A stretch of DNA of 64,000 bases, taken from NCBI RefSeq assembly GCF_051622035.1, contig NC_135357.1:36935691-36999690 (forward strand). Direction: 5' to 3'. Below, one piece after another: positions 11,122 to 19,854 of this stretch. Made by a program: the position numbers and the translations under genes. The notes under the pieces were generated by a model that saw nothing but the letters and a program-made list of their open reading frames with translations, was not told the origin of the DNA and ran no database searches. This DNA is from Arctopsyche grandis. Lineage: Eukaryota; Arthropoda; Insecta; Trichoptera; Hydropsychidae. Positions within the stretch are counted from its first letter, which is position 1. Each line of letters starts with the position of its first letter.

Positions 11122-11221
11122 TATATTTGATGACGTGGCCCATTCGCTGTGTGTTTGTGGTACAGCCCTGAATGGTCAGTATATTCGAGTGCGAGGTAGT
11201 CGTGGCGCGATTATTGTCACA

Positions 11222-11864
11222 TTCGCCGCGTGATGCGTTGAAGGTGGGATAGCTTTACTTTGGCGTCAGTAAAATCGTAATTACGAATATCATTATTAAG
11301 AGCCAATAGCATAGCTCGATCGTGAGGTGCCGGGTTTGATCCCAGGTCGGGCCTCGTGTGAAAATGAATTTTTCAGAGTATGCTGCTGGTCTGACCTGGA
11401 TTTGTGACTCCAGGTTGATCGTTTCCTATCATAGTCTGCCAATTTTCTCTCATTTCATTGTTGAAACGATTCTCGGTAAAAATTGGCTAAAATCCTTCCT
11501 ATTTATATGTACAATATGTCACCAATAATTTGTTTTTGATTAATGTGCAATAAATAAGTTTGTGTACAATTTGATAGATGTCTCATTGATTTGCGAGTTT
11601 TTCAGTGTCTTGTAATTCAGTGACTTATATAATGAATAAAAAAAATGCTGCAATATTTGTAATTGGCCAGGAAGGCGCATTGGGGTTACCTGTAAGGCCT
11701 TCCTGGTATGTGTGTGTAGAAAAAAAAAAGGTTTTTCCCGTTTTTTTTTCACAGTAATCTTCCCGGACATGCATACAACAAATCCTGTTCAGTGGTTTAG
11801 GAGCCTATTCGAGACACACACACACACACACAGACATTCAATTATATATACATACATATATAGA
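11222..11864 (-). mobile_element. Helitron 5' part, minus strand, split by a SINE
   Basis: The 5' terminus reads TCTATATATGTATGTATATA on the minus strand at 11864, next to A. The conserved body (CGTAATTACGAATAT, ACAGTAATCTTCCCGGACAT in plus-strand reading) is interrupted by an S1 SINE at about 11301-11725. The 3' terminus is not found. Confidence 0.5.
11301..11725 (+). mobile_element. SINE, family S1, inserted in Helitron sequence
   Basis: The head AGCCAATAGCATAGCTCGATC is shortened and GGGTTTGATCCC serves as the B box. The tail is GGCCAGGAAGGCGCATTGGG followed by GGCCTTCCTGGTATGTG. Confidence 0.7.
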
Positions 11865-12097
11865 TTCACCGCTAGCAAGTTTCACTGTATTGTGTGCGAT
11901 CTCACACAAGCATGTGATGTTTTATTTATCTTTGAAATTCAAGTGACCAAATATTATTGCGATTCAATACAGTTTACCGATTACAGTGTTTAAATCATTT
12001 TATTTATCTTTTGAGATATTTCTACGATTTCATTCCGAACAATTGTTATGTAAGTAAGTGCTTATAAATATTATAATTAATTTTGATTATTACTTAC

Positions 12098-12189
12098 AGA
12101 CATTTCAACTGATGGATGATCGATGAATACTAATTCGGATTCTTCACCGTCTAACAGAACGCTGACAGATTTCTCTCCAAATTCGTCGT
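12098..12189 (-). CDS. RGK-family GTPase, coding exon 5 (G3 region)
   Basis: This 92-bp exon follows an acceptor (TTTGTAG at 12190-12196) and ends at donor GTAAGT. It enters in phase 1 and leaves in phase 0. The peptide runs DDEFGEKSVSVLLDGEES and then ELVFIDHPSVEMS. In ordinary Ras proteins this part carries the DxxG motif of G3. RGK proteins are known to lack it, and here the position reads FIDHPS, consistent with that family. The next exon, which should hold the NKxD and C-terminal calmodulin-binding parts, is not found between 1 and 12097 and must lie outside the window. Confidence 0.85.
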
Positions 12190-12349
12190 CTACAAAGTGA
12201 AATAAAATAAAGGTTTAATTTTCAATTAGCCTTTTTGTGTCCGATTGAACTCTGACAAAGCTTTTTTTATCCATTGAGCTGCTTTGAGTGGAAAATGTCA
12301 ATAAAGGATTTATACATAATTTCAAGAATTCATTAAAAAAAATACATAC
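12190..12349 (-). other. RGK gene intron 4 (160 bp)
   Basis: Donor GTATGT follows exon 4 and the acceptor TTTGTAG precedes exon 5. The intron is short and AT-rich and contains no repeat that I recognise. Confidence 0.8.
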
Positions 12350-12458
12350 CGAGACTGGCGTCGTACGTGTTCATGTATTCAGAGGTCATGAACTGTGACA
12401 CGAGAGCCGTTTTGCCAACCCCTGAGTCACCCAATAGCACCACTCGATATTTGGGAAT
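12350..12458 (-). CDS. RGK-family GTPase, coding exon 4 (P-loop)
   Basis: The exon is 109 bp with acceptor TTTCGCAG and donor GTATGT. It encodes IPKYRVVLLGDSGVGKTALV, continuing with SQFMTSEYMNTYDASL. GDSGVGKT is the nucleotide-binding P-loop (G1). The following segment corresponds to switch I, which in RGK proteins is divergent. RGK GTPases inhibit voltage-gated calcium channels and act on the cytoskeleton at the plasma membrane; that is family knowledge, not visible here. The P-loop and flanking residues make this the most diagnostic exon of the gene. Confidence 0.92.
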
Positions 12459-12767
12459 CTGCGAAACAAAAATCTTATCAAAAATAATAAACGAAAAGAA
12501 CGATTCTCAAATTACAAAGTTTTCACATCGAAAAGTCTTATTTTCGATCAGACAACTTTTAACGATCGACATGCCTGCTAATTACTAATCATAACTTCTA
12601 GGCAACATTCTGTATTTACTTTTCAAAAGTTATGTAATAATCATCGAACTTATTAAGGCTCGTCTCACACGTCAAATTAGCCACGAAGCCAAGCTCGGAT
12701 TTTCATCGATAATGTACATATATAATTTTGCTCTAATTTCTCTTGAGGGGTGTTTCTACTTTTTTAC
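12459..12767 (-). other. RGK gene intron 3 (309 bp)
   Basis: Donor GTAAAA follows CCACAG and acceptor TTTCGCAG precedes ATTCCC. I see no other feature in it. Confidence 0.8.
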
Positions 12768-12867
12768 CTGTGGTGCTTCGTCGGCAGCTGGGGAGCTGGG
12801 AGTGCTGGAGTCTACTTGTTGATACCCAGAACAACAAGATCCGTCGAAAGGTGATCGATCACTTGCT
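12768..12867 (-). CDS. RGK-family GTPase, coding exon 3 (linker before the G domain)
   Basis: This 100-bp exon has acceptor TGATTTCAG and donor GTAAAA. It enters in phase 2 and leaves in phase 0. It encodes ASDRSPFDGSCCSGYQQVDS followed by STPSSPAADEAPQ, a Ser/Pro-rich linker that leads directly into the P-loop exon. The retrotransposon at 13092-18289 lies only 224 bp upstream of this acceptor, in the same orientation as the gene. Confidence 0.85.
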
Positions 12868-13091
12868 CTGAAATCAGAATTTTATCTTGAAAATTGGATT
12901 TACCTACGGAGAGGCGTATAATTAAATCTTAAAAAGTTTCAGCCCTTAGCCTGAGTCATTCTCAAGATGGCGACTTAGCATGAAAAGTATGGTTTTAATA
13001 TCTATGTTTGCAGCCGTCTAAATATTTCTTGAATTTGACCGATTCATAGGTGTAAATATTTTGAAAACCACTGAATTACAGTAGATATTAC

Positions 13092-13388
13092 TGAAGAGTA
13101 TTCAAAGGTAAGTGGAGTCAGGTCGAGGTACAAGAAAACACGCAGGCAGGTTCCAGTTCTTTATTGCTGCTCGTCCGGTGGAGGTCAGGATCCGAATGCC
13201 ACCGATCGAGAGCGTACCGTTCTTATATCATAGAGCGCTCAGCGCATACACGTTTATGACACGTCAACAAGTACAGTCATTGGTCAAGGAGTCGGGTGTA
13301 GCCATTGGCCACAACGCCCGACTCCACCATTGGTCGGCGTCACCATGACGTCACCGGTCCACGGGGCGTCTCCCTATGCAACGCTACA
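13092..13388 (-). repeat. 3' LTR of Gypsy A
   Basis: It begins TGTAGCGTTGCATAGGG and ends GAATACTCTTCA on the minus strand. It reads the same as the 5' LTR over all 297 bp. Confidence 0.92.
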
Positions 13389-13404
13389 CAACCCCCCTCT
13401 TAAG
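13389..13404 (-). other. Polypurine tract of Gypsy A
   Basis: CTTAAGAGGGGGGTTG lies directly upstream of the 3' LTR on the minus strand, the expected place for plus-strand DNA priming. Confidence 0.7.
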
Positions 13405-13429
13405 AGAGATCGTCCCGATCGACCCACCA

Positions 13430-13482
13430 ATTTACACCTTAATTTACACATTAATTTACACATTAATTTACAATTACAAAAC
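13430..13482. repeat. 12-bp tandem repeat between pol and the polypurine tract
   Basis: TTAATTTACACA (plus-strand reading) is repeated about three times with small changes. Element C has only one such unit at the matching place (61158-61175). Confidence 0.7.
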
Positions 13483-13500
13483 AGCTACATACAATTACAG

Positions 13501-16500
13501 TCAATATTCGACGGCCTTATACCTTGCGAGTCTATCCAGGTGCACCACCATTAATCGGTTTGAGCCGTCGAATTCCCTGCGTATCCTATATACTACGTCA
13601 CTAAGTTTAGTCACTATGGTGTACGGTCCTTCCCACAACGATTGCAGCTTTGGTGAAAGCCCTGGAGTCTTGGCAGGGTTGTACAGCCATACTCGGTCAC
13701 CTGTTTCGTACGCCGGTTCGGTTCTGCGGACGTCGTATCGCGTCTTCATACGGCTATTCTGCATCCGGAGGTGGGCTCTGGCGAACCGATGTACCTTGGC
13801 CATGCCTTCGGTCAACTTCGTGGTATATCGGTGTGGATCTTGAGGTTCGCTGTCTGGTGGAGGGCCCCCATATAGTAGGTCCGCCGGCATGCGCAGTTCT
13901 CGTCCGTACATCATGGCTGCTGGTGATGCTCCTGTCGCATCGTGTTGGGCCGCTCTATATGCCATGAGGAAGTGCGGAACCAGCGTGTCCCAGTCGTCCT
14001 GCTCGTCGTTGACGAACTTCGTCAAGTGCGCCCGCATGGTTCGATTGAGTCGCTCGACCATTCCATCGGACTGAGGTCGGTATGGTGTTGTTCTCGTTTT
14101 GTGTACGCCCAGCCGGTCCAGTGCCTGACGGAACAACTTCGACTCGAAGTTTCGTCCCTGGTCAGAGTGCAGCTCGTTCGGGACGCCTAGCCGCGTGAAC
14201 ACTTGTTCTACCAGGGCGTCTGCTACGGTCTCTGCCTCCTGGTTCGGTAGTGGAATCGCTTCCGGCCACTTCGTGAAGTAGTCCATGGCCACCAGTATGT
14301 ATCGGTTTCCTCGTTCGGTGGCCGGGAGTGGACCCAGAATGTCGACTGCCATTCGTTGTAGTGGCGTCCCCGAAAGGTACGGTTGAAGTGCCCCGCGATT
14401 CCTTCGGTGTGGTCCGTTGTGGGCCCCGCACTGTGCGCATCGTTCGCACCACTGGGTGACGTCGATTCGACACGTCGGCCAGTAATATTTTTGGCGCACG
14501 TTTCGGTACGTTTTATTGATACCGAAGTGGCCCCCCGTGGGCGCGTTGTGCATCTCCCACATGATTTCGGGTATCTTCTCAGTCGGCACCACCAGCTGCT
14601 TTGTGTGACGTGTTCCCGCGGTGTTCTCCCATCTCCGGTACAGCTTACCGCCTTCCACCTCCAATGCGTCCCATTGGGTCCACAGTATTTTCAGTTCCTG
14701 CTCCTCAGCAGATACTGTTTCCCACGGTGGTCTCGTTCCGGCGTTCTTCCACTCGACGATTTTGTCGATCGTCGAGTTTGTCATCTCGTTGGGCAAGATC
14801 CCTACGAGGGCTACTCGTGCTTCCGGTTCTGCGGGTTCTACTGGTTCCGTTCGGGCCGAGTCGTTTTCTTGATCGGTTGTCTCTGCGCGTGAGCATTTGG
14901 GACACTCTTCCGTACACGGCCTTCGCGATAGTGCGTCCGCGTTCCCGTGCTTTATCCCCGGTCGATGAATGATGGTCACGTTGTACTGGCCCAGAATTTC
15001 CAGCCACCTCGCCAACTGGCCCTCCGGTCTTTTGAAGTTCTTCAGCCACGTTAACGCTGAGTGGTCGGTTCGTAACGTGAACTTCGAGCCCGATAGGTAG
15101 TGGTGGAAGTGTTGAATGGCTTTAATTGCCGCCAATAGTTCTTTTCGGGTCACGCAATAGTTTTGTTCGGGTTTGTTCATTGTCCGGCTGAAATACCCGA
15201 TCACTTTCTCCACCCCCCCTTGAACTTGAGACAAAACTGCACCGATGCTATGTTGACTGGCGTCGGTGTCCAACACATATCGCTCTCCCGGCTGGGGATA
15301 CGACATAATTGGCGTGGTAGTCAGCGCTTCTTTCAACTTTTCGAACGCTTGTTCGCACGTCGGTGTCCACTTGAACTCGCGCCCTTTTTCCGTTAGCTGA
15401 TGGAGTGGTTTCGCGATCTCGGCGAAATTGCGCACAAATTTTCGGTAGTACGTGGCCAGTCCCAGGAAGCTGCGCATTTGGGTTTGTGTTTTCGGAGTCG
15501 TCCAGTCCCGCACGGTTTGGACTTTCTTCGGATCTGTCGAAATTCCTTCGGCTGACACTCGGTGTCCCAGAAATTCGACCTCGCGGCAGCACAATCGACA
15601 CTTGTCTGCATTCAATTTAAGGCCGGCTGCCTGTATCCGTTCGAACACATTGTTTAAATGCACCAAGTGTTCGTCGTAAGTTTTGCTGTGCACGATAATG
15701 TCGTCTAGATACACGAGGACATTGCTTATGTCACCGACCACTTTTGTCATTAACCGTACGAACGTCGCTGGCGCGTTACACAACCCGAATGGCATCACTT
15801 TGAACTGAAACAGACCGAACTCTGTTACGAACGCTGTCTTCTCGCGGTCTTCCGGGGCGACCGGTACCTGCCAGAATCCGCTCTGCAGATCCAGTGTGCT
15901 GAAATAGCTCGCTCCGTTCAACTGGTCGAAAGTGTCGTCGATCCTCGGGATGGGGTGTGAATCTATTTTGGTGACGGTGTTCAGTTTCCGGTAGTCCACG
16001 CACATCCTTAGCGACCCGTCCTTTTTGGCGACCGGAACTACCGGTGACGCCCACGGCCCGTGCCCCGGTTCTATCGCGCCCTGCTTCAGTAAGTCGTCGA
16101 TCATAGCGCGTACTTCCTCTTTCCGTGCTAGCGGTATCCTTCTCGGCGGCTGTTTCATCGGCTTCGCGTCTCCCACGTCGATGGTGTGGACCGCCTTGGT
16201 GGTCCTTCCTTGGTCCTTCTCGTCCCGGGCGAACGCTTTCCGATTTTCCCGAATCATGGTCTCGAGGCGCCGTTTCTCTTCTGGCATAATATCGGCCCTC
16301 TCGAGTAACGCCGTGATCTTCGGGTGGGGTACTTCCCCGCGGATGCTCTTGACAGCAGGAGCATTTTTCTTGCCTTTCTCGCGTTGCACGCCCCTGATGA
16401 TACACTTCTCCTCTCCGCCCAACTCGAACGTAGCTCGGACATGTCTCAGTGCGTCCAGTCCCAACAATATGGGATCCTGGATATCCGCCACCGCTACGTT

Positions 16501-16827
16501 CCACGGAAACTTTTCGCCCTGCAGATTAAGGGTCACCCGTATCCATCGGTGGATCTTGATGGTTTGGCCCGCCGCTTGCCGCGCTCTGCTGTAATGGCCC
16601 TTCACGACGGTGTAATCTTTAGGAGAGATCTTCGCGAACAGTTCCGGGTTGATCACCGTGATGCACGCCCCGGTGTCCCCCACCATTCGACACGGCACGC
16701 CTCCGATCTCTCCTTTCACGACAAACGAGCCGGCCGTGCCGCTGCCGTCCAGTTTGTTCACTCCGGGTGTTTTGCGTGCACCGGTGATCGGTCTGACCCG
16801 TAACAGGCCGATCACTGCTCGTTTCCC
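13501..16827 (-). CDS. pol: Gypsy A Pol: protease, reverse transcriptase, RNase H, integrase
   Basis: The frame is open from 16851 to a stop at 13501-13503; translation most likely enters by -1 frameshifting at 16827-16821, because no ATG precedes the protease. Numbering from 16815: protease active site DTGA (47-50), reverse transcriptase with VDYRKLN (274-280) and catalytic YLDD (369-372), RNase H DTDAS (516-520), integrase zinc finger H756-H763-C790-C793, and integrase D825, D885 and E921 with 35 residues between the last two. The end carries a GPY/F-type module. All catalytic residues needed are present and no stop interrupts the frame. The domain order protease-RT-RNase H-integrase is that of Ty3/Gypsy elements. 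The protein would copy element RNA into DNA and integrate it. Confidence 0.93.
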   Translation of the reverse strand, partial: GKRAVIGLLRVRPITGARKTPGVNKLDGSGTAGSFVVKGEIGGVPCRMVGDTGACITVINPELFAKISPKDYTVVKGHYSRARQAAGQTIKIHRWIRVTLNLQGEKFPWNVAVADIQDPILLGLDALRHVRATFELGGEEKCIIRGVQREKGKKNAPAVKSIRGEVPHPKITALLERADIMPEEKRRLETMIRENRKAFARDEKDQGRTTKAVHTIDVGDAKPMKQPPRRIPLARKEEVRAMIDDLLKQGAIEPGHGPWASPVVPVAKKDGSLRMCVDYRKLNTVTKIDSHPIPRIDDTFDQLNGASYFSTLDLQSGFWQVPVAPEDREKTAFVTEFGLFQFKVMPFGLCNAPATFVRLMTKVVGDISNVLVYLDDIIVHSKTYDEHLVHLNNVFERIQAAGLKLNADKCRLCCREVEFLGHRVSAEGISTDPKKVQTVRDWTTPKTQTQMRSFLGLATYYRKFVRNFAEIAKPLHQLTEKGREFKWTPTCEQAFEKLKEALTTTPIMSYPQPGERYVLDTDASQHSIGAVLSQVQGGVEKVIGYFSRTMNKPEQNYCVTRKELLAAIKAIQHFHHYLSGSKFTLRTDHSALTWLKNFKRPEGQLARWLEILGQYNVTIIHRPGIKHGNADALSRRPCTEECPKCSRAETTDQENDSARTEPVEPAEPEARVALVGILPNEMTNSTIDKIVEWKNAGTRPPWETVSAEEQELKILWTQWDALEVEGGKLYRRWENTAGTRHTKQLVVPTEKIPEIMWEMHNAPTGGHFGINKTYRNVRQKYYWPTCRIDVTQWCERCAQCGAHNGPHRRNRGALQPYLSGTPLQRMAVDILGPLPATERGNRYILVAMDYFTKWPEAIPLPNQEAETVADALVEQVFTRLGVPNELHSDQGRNFESKLFRQALDRLGVHKTRTTPYRPQSDGMVERLNRTMRAHLTKFVNDEQDDWDTLVPHFLMAYRAAQHDATGASPAAMMYGRELRMPADLLYGGPPPDSEPQDPHRYTTKLTEGMAKVHRFARAHLRMQNSRMKTRYDVRRTEPAYETGDRVWLYNPAKTPGLSPKLQSLWEGPYTIVTKLSDVVYRIRREFDGSNRLMVVHLDRLARYKAVEY
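16764..16827 (-). promoter_or_regulatory. Predicted -1 ribosomal frameshift signal of Gypsy A
   Basis: Slippery heptamer GGGAAAC (16827-16821) is in the gag frame as G GGA AAC, two codons before the gag stop. After a 5-nt spacer, GTGATCGG (16815-16808) pairs perfectly with CCGATCAC (16791-16784). CGGGT in the loop (16800-16796) can pair with ACCCG (16768-16764), giving an H-type pseudoknot with a 15-nt last loop. Shifting -1 continues in the open pol frame. Element B has the same layout with different sequence. Confidence 0.8.
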
Positions 16828-17969
16828 GAAGCCGCCTCCTCCTCGTCGTCTTCATCCTCGTCGTTCGTTGGCTCCAGCTTCCGGACCCTCTTCTTGCGGC
16901 ACAACCGGCTAATGTGTCCCGTTTGTCCGCAGTTCCAACACGTTGGAGTGGTAGTGGCTGGTCGCGCTGTCTGGTCCGATGACACCCATCGTGGGGGTCG
17001 CACGGCCGGTCGAGATGGTCTGAACGCTCCCGCGTCGGGACGTACTGTTCTCGACGTTGGTTGTGCCGACCGTTGTTCCTTCGCTTCGAAGATGACGGCT
17101 TGTCGTGTTGCGTCGGCTCTGGTTATCACGTCCGCTGTAGTCGGGGTGATCCGGAGCGCGCCAAGTTTGGCCCGTAGACTGGGGTACGTGAAGGAGTTCG
17201 CCGCTATGCACACGGTCATGCGTTCGACTGCTTCGGCGTTCGTGTGGACGCCCTCCAGCATGTCTTCGCAGAGGGCTCGTATCGCGTCTATGTGGTCCGC
17301 GGCTGGTTCTTCCGCACTCCATCTTCTCTGTTCCGCTGCCGCATGGCATGCAATCGGTGTGCCCTGTCGTCTGAAGCGTTGGGCCAGCTCTTCCGTCAAG
17401 TCATCGTAGCTCAGCGTCGATGGCAGCTGACTGGCGAAAATGGCGGCCGCACCTCGGAGTTGGCAGCACAGTCGGTCCTCCAGGTTCGTCGTCTCCTTGT
17501 TCAGCCGTGCAGCAAACTCGAAGTGGTTGAGGAAGTCCTTCCACCGTTCAGTACCGTCGAACGTGGTGTAGTCGTACCGGTGGGAATGTTGCCGCACCCC
17601 GTACGTGTCTCGCTGTGTGGTCCGCCTGTCCTCGTAACATACCTCTGATCTCCTCGGTGGTTCTGGATGTACGTCGGCTTTCGGCTGCGTTGGTGTCGCA
17701 GACTTCTCCCAGGACTGCAAAAACGTGGCGAAGGTGTTTTGCAGGGACTGGACCTGCTCTTGGCAGCTCGCCATTCCCTGGCTTAGCTCCTTGTAGCTCG
17801 GCTCCGGTGTCCTTGGCACCCGGCTCCTCGACACCCGGCTCCTCTGCTCCTCCCGTCTCCGTCCTCCGTTGCTCAGCTCCCCAGGGCTTTGTTCTCGATT
17901 CGGCTCCATTTCTTCCGGCAGCGATGAAGACCCCGAATCCGCACCTTTGTGGCTCCTTGTCTCAACCAT
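16812..17969 (-). CDS. gag: Gypsy A Gag with CCHC zinc knuckle
   Basis: A 385-residue protein starts at the first ATG, 3 nt past the primer-binding site. The N-terminal quarter is charged and Ser/Pro-rich. The middle (about 130-275) has the helical character of a capsid domain, with FDGTERWKDFLNHFE and LTEELAQRF motifs usual in Gypsy Gag. A single zinc knuckle, CWNCGQTGHISRLC, has the canonical C-x2-C-x4-H-x4-C spacing and would bind element RNA. The C-terminus is acidic (EDEDDEEEAA). The stop follows the slippery heptamer, so most ribosomes would make Gag alone and a minority Gag-Pol. Confidence 0.9.
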   Translation of the reverse strand: MVETRSHKGADSGSSSLPEEMEPNREQSPGELSNGGRRREEQRSRVSRSRVPRTPEPSYKELSQGMASCQEQVQSLQNTFATFLQSWEKSATPTQPKADVHPEPPRRSEVCYEDRRTTQRDTYGVRQHSHRYDYTTFDGTERWKDFLNHFEFAARLNKETTNLEDRLCCQLRGAAAIFASQLPSTLSYDDLTEELAQRFRRQGTPIACHAAAEQRRWSAEEPAADHIDAIRALCEDMLEGVHTNAEAVERMTVCIAANSFTYPSLRAKLGALRITPTTADVITRADATRQAVIFEAKEQRSAQPTSRTVRPDAGAFRPSRPAVRPPRWVSSDQTARPATTTPTCWNCGQTGHISRLCRKKRVRKLEPTNDEDEDDEEEAASGNEQ

Positions 17970-17972
17970 GTA

Positions 17973-17991
17973 GATCCCACTTCTGACACCA
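17973..17991 (-). other. Primer-binding site of Gypsy A (tRNA-Leu-like)
   Basis: TGGTGTCAGAAGTGGGATC begins one nucleotide after the 5' LTR. It is complementary to a tRNA 3' end ...ATCCCACTTCTGACA plus CCA, which is the acceptor end known for animal tRNA-Leu. The match was made from memory of tRNA sequences. Confidence 0.7.
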
Positions 17992-17992
17992 G

Positions 17993-18289
17993 TGAAGAGT
18001 ATTCAAAGGTAAGTGGAGTCAGGTCGAGGTACAAGAAAACACGCAGGCAGGTTCCAGTTCTTTATTGCTGCTCGTCCGGTGGAGGTCAGGATCCGAATGC
18101 CACCGATCGAGAGCGTACCGTTCTTATATCATAGAGCGCTCAGCGCATACACGTTTATGACACGTCAACAAGTACAGTCATTGGTCAAGGAGTCGGGTGT
18201 AGCCATTGGCCACAACGCCCGACTCCACCATTGGTCGGCGTCACCATGACGTCACCGGTCCACGGGGCGTCTCCCTATGCAACGCTACA
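17993..18289 (-). promoter_or_regulatory. 5' LTR of Gypsy A with promoter signals
   Basis: On the minus strand the U3 holds a palindromic CRE-type TGACGTCA (18247-18254), three CCAAT motifs, and an inverted pair GGAGTCGGG/CCCGACTCC bracketing one CCAAT. A TATA-like GATATAAG follows (about 18122-18130) and an AATAAA signal is at 18061-18066. These fit a pol II promoter and polyadenylation signal within an LTR. Confidence 0.75.
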
Positions 18290-18435
18290 TTACAAATTTT
18301 TAATTTGGCAATGAGATTATTTTTATTTTTATATAGGATCATACCATATTATAAGATTTGGAATATATGTATATTTAGAAGATGTTTTCATATATCTATT
18401 TCATTGATTTTATTGCATATTTTCATATCGAAATA

Positions 18436-18829
18436 GCCGGTCTCCGTGACGAGCCGGAATGTTAAATTACAGAAAACGCAAATATCGGAAGGCAAAGATC
18501 GAAAATCGAAAGATCTTAAGTCGAAAGATCAAAAAAAAGGTGCATGGTAAACGGTACATACTCACTTAATTTGCGCGAGCAGGATACAACAGGAACAAGA
18601 GGAACAGGCTTTTCCTCCCGTATTAATGTGCGCGCGCAGAATACGGGAGGAAAAGCCTGTTCCTCTTGTTCCTGTTGTACCCTGCTCGTGCAAATTAAGT
18701 GAGTATGTACCGTTTACCATGCACCTTTTTTTTTTTGATCTTTCGACTTAAGATCTTTCGATTTTCGATCTTTGCCTTCCGATATTTGTGTTTTCTGTAA
18801 TTTAACCTTCTGGCTCGTCACGTAGACCC
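18436..18829. mobile_element. 394-bp foldback MITE (long hairpin)
   Basis: The two halves are near-perfect inverse copies. Outer arms are GGTCTCCGTGACGAGCC and, inverted, GGTCTACGTGACGAGCC; inner arms pair GAGGAACAGGCTTTTCC with GGAAAAGCCTGTTCCTC. The turn is close to 18625. CGAAATA flanks both ends (18429-18435 and 18830-18836), a likely target duplication. Internally each arm contains a smaller palindrome, GATCGAAAATCGAAAGATC. No protein is encoded. A transcript through the intron would contain a very long double-stranded hairpin. Confidence 0.85.
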
Positions 18830-18836
18830 CGAAATA

Positions 18837-19229
18837 ACATACCATGAGACTATTTTACTAAATTGTTTTTGCATCAAAGAAATGTGAAACGTAGTTATTC
18901 AATATTTTTTCTTTATTTAGGATATTTCTTTATTATTAGATTTTATTATGTTATTATAAATAAAATAAATTTAATATTGAATCCTTATTTTATAATTTTT
19001 AATAATACATTTTTTTAAACTATCACTTTGGTATATTCGAATGACACTTTGATTTTGAACTTATTATTGGAACGATGAAATTGAGAGATGCATAAAACAG
19101 ATTTTACGAGCATTTGCTCGTACTTGTCGAACTGGATATATGTACATACTGTACTAACTGTCGCACCGAATTGCGGTTTATATAGTCGATACTTATTTAT
19201 TTATTTACTTATTTTTTACATATACATAC
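18837..19229. other. Gene-free AT-rich stretch
   Basis: I see no exon or bounded repeat. Composition is strongly AT-rich. Confidence 0.6.
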
Positions 19230-19629
19230 ATATGTATACCAGGAAGGTGCCTTCCTGGCCAATTACTAACATTGTAGCATTTTTTTTATTATACAAGTCG
19301 CTGAATTACGAAACACTGAAAAACTCGAAAATTAAAGAGACATCTATGAATTGTATATAAATTTTATTGTACATTAATCAATATCAAATAGTGGTGACAT
19401 AGTATGTAGGTAGGAAGGATATGTAGCCAATTTTACCGGGAACCGTTTCAACAATGAAATCGGAGAAAATTGACAAACTGTGATAGGAAACGATCGACCT
19501 GGAGTCACAAATATCCAGGTCTGACCAGCAGCACTACAGATATACTCAGAAAAATTCTTTTCAATCGAGGTCAGCTTATGGGATCGAACCCGGCGCCTTT
19601 CGACGCTAAGCAGAAGCTTAACAACGACA
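19230..19629 (-). mobile_element. SINE, family S1, minus strand
   Basis: The tail ATACCAGGAAGG is at the low end and the B box GGGATCGAACCC (plus-strand reading) near 19583. The tRNA-like head stops at AGCAGAAGCTTAACAACGAC and is truncated. Confidence 0.7.
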
Positions 19630-19651
19630 TAATTATGGACTTATTATTAAA

Positions 19652-19787
19652 GCCCGGACCCAGAAGGTGCCGCGTATTGTTAAAATGTTGTAAATGCATT
19701 GTTAAAGGTTTGCCGAACCTTTTTTACAAAGGATTTACAACAATGGAACAATGAGCGGCCCCTTGGCTATCCTACCTCTACTTATTA
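19652..19787 (+). mobile_element. M1 MITE, full-length hairpin copy
   Basis: GGACCCAGAAGGTGCCGCG opens the element. ATTGTTAAAGGTTTGCCGAA then meets its partial inverse around TTTTTTACAAAGGATTTACAAC, so the element folds on itself. The right end GGGGCC-type sequence is followed by CTACCTCTA, as at 81-90. Confidence 0.6.
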
Positions 19788-19854
19788 TATCCAATGTCTG
19801 ACATTCCTGTTTTATAATCTGCAAATATCTTATTGCAATTTACTAATCGCCTTT

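Larger units (their letters stand above)
13092..18289 (-). mobile_element. Ty3/Gypsy LTR retrotransposon A, complete
   Basis: The element is 5198 bp and flanked by a 4-bp target duplication, TTAC (13088-13091 and 18290-18293). Its two 297-bp LTRs appear identical by direct reading, so the insertion is recent. On the minus strand the order is 5' LTR, primer-binding site, gag, -1 frameshift signal, pol, polypurine tract, 3' LTR. There is no env. Both frames are open, so the copy may be functional. It sits in intron 2 of the RGK gene in sense orientation. The C-terminal pol sequence (EGPYTIV) is a GPY/F module. Mag-like affiliation is my inference and would need a tree. Confidence 0.92.

Noticed and set aside
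1..12097. Remaining exons of the RGK GTPase
   Set aside because: Searched on the minus strand for NKxD and C-terminal motifs and not found; they probably lie left of the window.
13650..15049. Several 60-170 codon frames opposite or overlapping Gypsy A pol (and the same in C and B)
   Set aside because: GC-rich shadows of the real pol frame, without motifs; they recur in C only because the DNA is homologous.
16813..16815. Start codon for pol A at 16815
   Set aside because: The codon is GTG, not ATG, in a eukaryotic setting; a -1 frameshift at 16827-16821 explains pol expression better.
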